Origin: Competibacteraceae bacterium UBA2792
GTDB taxonomy: Bacteria > Pseudomonadota > Gammaproteobacteria > Competibacterales > Competibacteraceae
NCBI GenBank assembly: GCA_002352125.1
Contig: DEHU01000197.1
Coordinates: 1 to 9,691 of the forward strand
DNA: 9,691 bases
Reading direction: 5' to 3'
The translations under genes and the position numbers were made by a program. The notes below the pieces were generated by a model, which worked only from the letters and a program-made list of their open reading frames with translations, did no database searches and had not been told where the DNA came from. Numbering within the stretch: the stretch's first letter is position 1; every line of letters starts with the position of its first letter. Shown one piece after another: positions 6,216-9,691 of the stretch.

Positions 6216-7220
6216 TCAGTTTGGCGAAGGACCGGCCGGGCCGGTTTTGCGCAAGAGAATAACCGTGCAGTTGTCGTCTGGTTGGCTCTGCTGTTGCCGG
6301 ATGGAATCGGCCAAGTCGGCGAGCAACGCGTCGAGGAGTTCTTCGAGAGAACGATGCGGCCAAGCGAGCAGCGCCGGCCAGCGCCGGATGAACGCCTGCG
6401 GGTTGGAGAGGTGCCAGAGCCCATCGCTGGCGAGCAGATAAACCCAGCCCGATTCCAGCGTCAACGGGCGGCGGTCGCTTAAGCCGCGCAGAAACAGCGG
6501 CAAGTTACCATCGTGCAGCACGAACAACTCTGCAGCGATAGATTCTACGTACAGGCTCGGTATGCCGAGGGTGCTGCCTAGAACGAAGGCTTGACTGATC
6601 TGGGAATTGGGCCGGCTGTGCACCTGCTGCAACCATTGGGCGCTATCGACCAAGCCGAGCAATGCGAGGTGAGTAGCCGGCACATGATCGACAGTCAAAC
6701 ACTGTACCTGCTGCTCGTCGACGGCGTAAACTCGCGAATCGCCGACGTGAAACAGCAAGGCGGAGCCAATGACGGGGATTTCCAGAACGATCAACGTGCA
6801 GCCGGTTTCCAGACCGGCCGCTTGAAATTCCCGATAAAGCCGCCCGTGCAGCGCATCCAGAGCGCTGGAAAGCTGGTCGAGATCGGCGGTGGCGGGCAAT
6901 TCGAGCAAACCCTCGATGGTTCTTTCGGCAGCTTCCCGGCCGTGGCTATGGCCTCCCATGCCGTCCAGCACGGCGAGACGCCGGTGGCCGGGTGGCCAAT
7001 CCGGTAACTGCGATCGCATTTCTTGCTCGTTGCGTAGAAAACGGGCACAACCTTGCCCATCGACCACCAAATAATTGTCCTGATTGTCGCGACGTCCGCG
7101 ATTGGTCGGCGAGCGCAAGGATCGCACGGCAACTTCCAACGAGCCGTCGTCTAAGTCGGACAACGTTTGTTCTGAGGCATCGACGGAGTTCACGGCAAGA
7201 TCGCTGATGTGATTATGCAT
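6216..7220 (-). CDS. PP2C-type protein phosphatase
   Basis: This 334-residue protein is a metal-dependent Ser/Thr protein phosphatase of the bacterial PP2C (PppA/Stp-like) group, expected in the cytoplasm. The motifs run in order: GRRDNQDNYLVV (42-53, Asp48), LAVLDGMGGHSHGREAAE (82-99, Asp86), GCTLIVLEI (140-148), LLFHVGDSRVYAV (155-167), LLASDGLWHL (262-271, Asp266) and PDDNCTVILL (314-323, Asp316). These supply the expected metal ligands, so the enzyme looks active. The first 30 residues are an acidic extension before the core. It is followed after 23 bases by a small membrane-protein gene and is divergent from a kinase-like receptor gene, its plausible partner. No Shine-Dalgarno sequence precedes the ATG at 7220. 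In type VI secretion loci PppA opposes kinase PpkA, but no such genes are present here. Confidence 0.95.
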   Translation of the reverse strand: MHNHISDLAVNSVDASEQTLSDLDDGSLEVAVRSLRSPTNRGRRDNQDNYLVVDGQGCARFLRNEQEMRSQLPDWPPGHRRLAVLDGMGGHSHGREAAERTIEGLLELPATADLDQLSSALDALHGRLYREFQAAGLETGCTLIVLEIPVIGSALLFHVGDSRVYAVDEQQVQCLTVDHVPATHLALLGLVDSAQWLQQVHSRPNSQISQAFVLGSTLGIPSLYVESIAAELFVLHDGNLPLFLRGLSDRRPLTLESGWVYLLASDGLWHLSNPQAFIRRWPALLAWPHRSLEELLDALLADLADSIRQQQSQPDDNCTVILLRKTGPAGPSPN

Positions 7221-7232
7221 CGGAAAAAACCC

Positions 7233-7261
7233 ATTATCATGCTGCGGACACGGTATCGCAA
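7233..7261 (-). promoter_or_regulatory. Candidate promoter of the phosphatase operon
   Basis: On the minus strand TTGCGA (7261-7256) and GATAAT (7238-7233) are separated by 17 bases. The predicted start near 7226 is only about six bases before the ATG, which agrees with the absence of a ribosome-binding site and implies a nearly leaderless transcript. Confidence 0.45.
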
Positions 7262-7327
7262 TGCGAAACCAAGCGATCTCGTAGAGGCAGCTTCCGGGTG
7301 CGGGTATGCCAGGGAATTTCGTCCTTC

Positions 7328-7336
7328 TGCTAGACT
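7328..7336 (+). promoter_or_regulatory. Possible extended -10 element for the kinase-like gene
   Basis: TGCTAGACT has the extended -10 form (TGn plus a four-of-six hexamer). No good -35 element lies upstream. It would give a leader of about 66 bases. GATAAT at 7341-7346 is an alternative. Weak evidence. Confidence 0.22.
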
Positions 7337-7408
7337 AAACGATAATCGGCTCGGCTTGGGTCATCGTTCGAACAAAATCTTTTGAACCATCTGGCGAATA
7401 CGTGACGT

Positions 7409-9691
7409 ATGGAAAACGAAACGCGTCTTGAAGAACTTGCGGAAGCGCGCGCCACCGGCCAGCCGGATGAGGCGGAGTCGGCGCGTCGCCAGGAAGAATT
7501 GCCGCGCGATGCAGAATTTGCTGCGGATGATCTCGCTGCCGATGCCGAAGAATGGGCTGCATCGGAGGCGGATCGACTGATCGAAGATCCCGCCATGACG
7601 GTTTTGAAATCCGGCATGGTGATCGGACCTCTCGATAGGCGCGTTCGTTTGCTGCACGATCTTGGCGACAGGGGGCGGATATGGCTGGTGATGGCCGTTG
7701 CGCCCGATACCGAACGCGCCAGGGGGATAGCGGACGAGTTTCGAGCCATCAAGCTGTTTCTGCCTGCTCGGCAAGCATCCGGTCCGCGCGAATCCGAGCG
7801 CGATGAACGGTTGCAACGCGCCGATTTGATCGGGTGGCGAACCTATCTGACCAAGGTTAGGGCGCGGGTGGAACAGGCTAGCAAGCTCGATCATCCCCAC
7901 ATTGCCAGCGTTTATGGCTGGCGGCATGGCCCCGATGGCTGGCCGTTCGCCGAAATGGAGTACATCGACTGCCAGCGTAGCCAAAGCCTGGCGCAATTGC
8001 TGTGCGAGCAGGGCCAGAACGGATTGCCCTGGGATGCGGTCCTGAAGTGGTTGCGTCCCGTCGCTGCCGCTTTGGACTACGCTCGACAGGAGCATCGCTT
8101 GGCCCATCAGCATCTCGATGCGGACGTGATCTTTTTCACTGGGCAGGGAATCGTCAAGCTGTTGGGGTTCGGGCTGGCGACCGAAGTGCGGGAGCCGCGC
8201 AGCGTGCTGTTCGGTTCCGGCGATGCGACACGGGAAACGGCCGTCGAAGGTTCCTCAGATTTGGTTCCCGCCGAAACCGTTTTTCGTCGCGACGTGTTCG
8301 CTTTGGCGTTGCTGGTCTACCGGATGTTGATGGGCCAAAGCGCTTACGAAGCCAAGAGCCAAGTCGCGAACGCGATGCCGCGGCCGCCTGGATTGACCGA
8401 CGAAGCGTGGCGAGTATTGCGGCGCGGGCTGGCTTATCCGAGCGAACTGTGTCCGACCGATGCCGGCGAGCTGATGAGCGCTCTGGAAACGGCGCAGCGG
8501 TCGACGAAAGAAACCGGTCGAAATCACCATTTCTTGAAACGAAACTGGGTGTCGGTGGCGGGATTAGGTTTGCTGGTCGCGCTAGGGATTTATTGGTTGG
8601 CCGAGCGGTCCGGTCAGGAGACCGGATCGGGTCAGTCAACGCGAGCCGACATCCGGACTGCCGCGCGTCCCGGTTCGCTCCAGGGGGCGGAGGAATCGCC
8701 GGACGGGGAGTTGACCGTGCTGTTGCAAGAAGCGGAGCGCGAAGCTGACTTGCGGGCTTTCGAGTCGGCCAAGCGCATGGATACGCTGGTGGCCTATCAG
8801 TTGTATTTGCAGCGCTGCCCGCGCTGCGGTTACAGGCAGGAAGCGCGCAGTGCGATCCAAAGCTTGCAGGCCGAGGAGAAGATCAGCAGGCTCAAAGCCG
8901 ATTTCGAAACCTTGGCGCGAGCGATGGAGCGGGAGAACCGCGATGATCGAGGCGACGAGGCGCTAAATCGCTTGAGCGATTTGGCGCTGCTGGTGCCCGG
9001 TGATCCGTTCGTCGCCGCCGGGCGACGGCGCATTGCGCTCGATTGGGTGGCGCGGACGCGGGCGAGCATCAGCAAGGGCGATTTGGCTGGTGCTCGGCAA
9101 GGATTGAAAAAAGCGGGCTCGATTCAGCCGGAACTGCCTGAATTGGCCGGTTTGGCCGCGACGCTACAGCAGGCCGAAGCCGCAGAGCGAGCCCGGGAGG
9201 TGGACGCCGATGAATTTGCCGCCGCCCGGCGCGCCAATACCCGCAAAGCCTACTGGAGCTATCTGGAGCATTGTGCTGCGACGTGCAACTACCGCGCTGA
9301 AGCGGAAGCCGCATTGGCTCGATTGGCGCCGGCTAATCCGGTGATGCGGGATCGCTTGAGCGACGGCTCCCAAGGTCCAGAGATGGTGGCGATTCCGGCC
9401 GGTAGTTTTCTGATGGGTTCTCCGCCCCACGAAAAGGGCCGCTACAACGACGAGCAGCAGCATCCGGCGCGAATTGCCAAACCGTTCGCGATCGGTAAAT
9501 ACGAAGTGATGTTTTACGAGTACGACCGGTTTGCGGTAGCGACGGGTAAAGCGTTGCCCGACGACCAGGGTTGGGGGCGCGGTCGGCGACCGGTCATCAA
9601 CGTCAGTTGGCTGGATGCCGAAGCCTACGTCGAATGGCTATCGCAGCAGACCGGTTACCGCTATCGCTTGCCGACCGAGGCGGAATGGGAG
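7409..9691 (+). CDS. Receptor-type pseudokinase with FGE-like C-terminal domain (partial, runs off window end)
   Basis: The frame is open for 761 codons to the window edge. Residues 1-62 are an acidic Ala/Glu-rich extension. Residues about 73-365 form a Ser/Thr kinase-like fold: a degenerate glycine loop (LGDRGRIWLV, 85-94), the ATP-site Lys115 in RAIKLF, DHPHI (161-165), PAE (287-289) and DVFALALLVYRMLMG (295-309). The catalytic loop reads HQHLDADVI (233-241), lacking the HRD Asp, the Lys and the Asn. The DFG motif reads GFG (253-255). Catalysis therefore looks lost. A transmembrane helix at about 381-398 puts the C-terminus in the periplasm. Two related repeats (about 450-487 and 602-643) follow, then an FGE/sulfatase-modifying-factor-like domain from Met659 (MVAIPAGSFLMGS, NVSWLDAEAYVEWL, LPTEAEWE), cut by the window end. 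The start is the first ATG after an in-frame TGA (7403-7405); no clear ribosome-binding site is seen, so Met63 is a less likely alternative. Confidence 0.9.
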   Translation, partial: MENETRLEELAEARATGQPDEAESARRQEELPRDAEFAADDLAADAEEWAASEADRLIEDPAMTVLKSGMVIGPLDRRVRLLHDLGDRGRIWLVMAVAPDTERARGIADEFRAIKLFLPARQASGPRESERDERLQRADLIGWRTYLTKVRARVEQASKLDHPHIASVYGWRHGPDGWPFAEMEYIDCQRSQSLAQLLCEQGQNGLPWDAVLKWLRPVAAALDYARQEHRLAHQHLDADVIFFTGQGIVKLLGFGLATEVREPRSVLFGSGDATRETAVEGSSDLVPAETVFRRDVFALALLVYRMLMGQSAYEAKSQVANAMPRPPGLTDEAWRVLRRGLAYPSELCPTDAGELMSALETAQRSTKETGRNHHFLKRNWVSVAGLGLLVALGIYWLAERSGQETGSGQSTRADIRTAARPGSLQGAEESPDGELTVLLQEAEREADLRAFESAKRMDTLVAYQLYLQRCPRCGYRQEARSAIQSLQAEEKISRLKADFETLARAMERENRDDRGDEALNRLSDLALLVPGDPFVAAGRRRIALDWVARTRASISKGDLAGARQGLKKAGSIQPELPELAGLAATLQQAEAAERAREVDADEFAAARRANTRKAYWSYLEHCAATCNYRAEAEAALARLAPANPVMRDRLSDGSQGPEMVAIPAGSFLMGSPPHEKGRYNDEQQHPARIAKPFAIGKYEVMFYEYDRFAVATGKALPDDQGWGRGRRPVINVSWLDAEAYVEWLSQQTGYRYRLPTEAEWE
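8756..9337 (+). repeat. Two diverged Cys-paired protein repeats in the kinase-like gene
   Basis: Residues about 450-487 (AYQLYLQRCPRCGYRQEA) and 602-643 (AYWSYLEHCAATCNYRAEA) share the pattern A-x-R, T, AY-x2-YL-x2-C-x(2,3)-C-x-YR-x-EA, then A...L. They resemble short helical 'AY..YL..P.G.Y..EA' repeats found in many bacterial envelope or signalling proteins, but with a Cys pair where Pro/Gly is usual. The pairs are Cys470/Cys473 and Cys622/Cys626. Confidence 0.6.

Noticed and set aside
6193..6363. N-terminal extension of the small membrane-protein gene to 6363
   Set aside because: The added residues are Arg/Pro-rich, overlap the phosphatase gene and precede a clear membrane start at the ATG at 6192 with GGAG upstream.
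8002..8748. 248-codon plus-strand frame within the kinase-like gene
   Set aside because: Arg/Ser-rich out-of-frame shadow; the recognised kinase-like frame continues through the whole region.
6216..9691. Assignment of the phosphatase/kinase-like pair to a type VI secretion system
   Set aside because: No Fha, Tss, Hcp, VgrG or ClpV genes are in the window, and the kinase catalytic residues are missing. Downstream sequence would be needed.

Overview
The window looks like a chromosomal segment of a GC-rich gammaproteobacterium. The main indicators are a full-length bacterial-type glucose-6-phosphate isomerase with '[10 protein letters not shown]' and 'SKTFTTQET' motifs, a YdcH/DUF465 protein, an entericidin-like lipoprotein and an ISAs1-type transposase remnant. 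The genus cannot be fixed from sequence alone; environmental sulfur-, methane- or glycogen-metabolising lineages would fit but this is a guess.

Layout. (1) 9-345, minus: a decayed ISAs1-family transposase with an internal deletion, lying just beyond the 3' end of the next gene. (2) 369-2999, minus: an 876-residue, almost entirely coiled-coil protein with 53/54-residue repeats and a single C-terminal membrane anchor. (3) 3000-3439: a regulatory gap with a good sigma70-type promoter for pgi and a weaker divergent one with an inverted repeat. (4) 3440-5080, plus: pgi. (5) 5146-5304, minus: a 52-residue entericidin-like lipoprotein, convergent with pgi across a long hairpin. (6) 5509-5769, plus: a YdcH/DUF465 protein, divergent from the lipoprotein. 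(7) 5791-6192 and 6216-7220, minus: an apparent operon of a PP2C-type protein phosphatase followed by a small membrane protein. (8) 7409 to the window end, plus, divergent from the phosphatase and cut by the window edge: a membrane-spanning protein with a kinase-like domain, a transmembrane helix, two Cys-paired repeats and the start of a formylglycine-generating-enzyme (FGE)-like domain.

The most notable unit is 5791-9691. The phosphatase keeps all recognisable PP2C metal-binding motifs. The facing kinase-like protein keeps the ATP-site Lys and the general fold but has lost the HRD Asp (now His235), the following Lys and Asn, and the DFG Asp (now Gly253). This reads as a receptor pseudokinase with a probable periplasmic FGE-like sensor, paired with an intact phosphatase and a small membrane protein. 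It resembles the kinase/phosphatase/TagR logic of type VI secretion regulation, but no secretion genes are present here, so that link is only an analogy. pgi, the lipoprotein and the YdcH gene appear to be independent transcription units.
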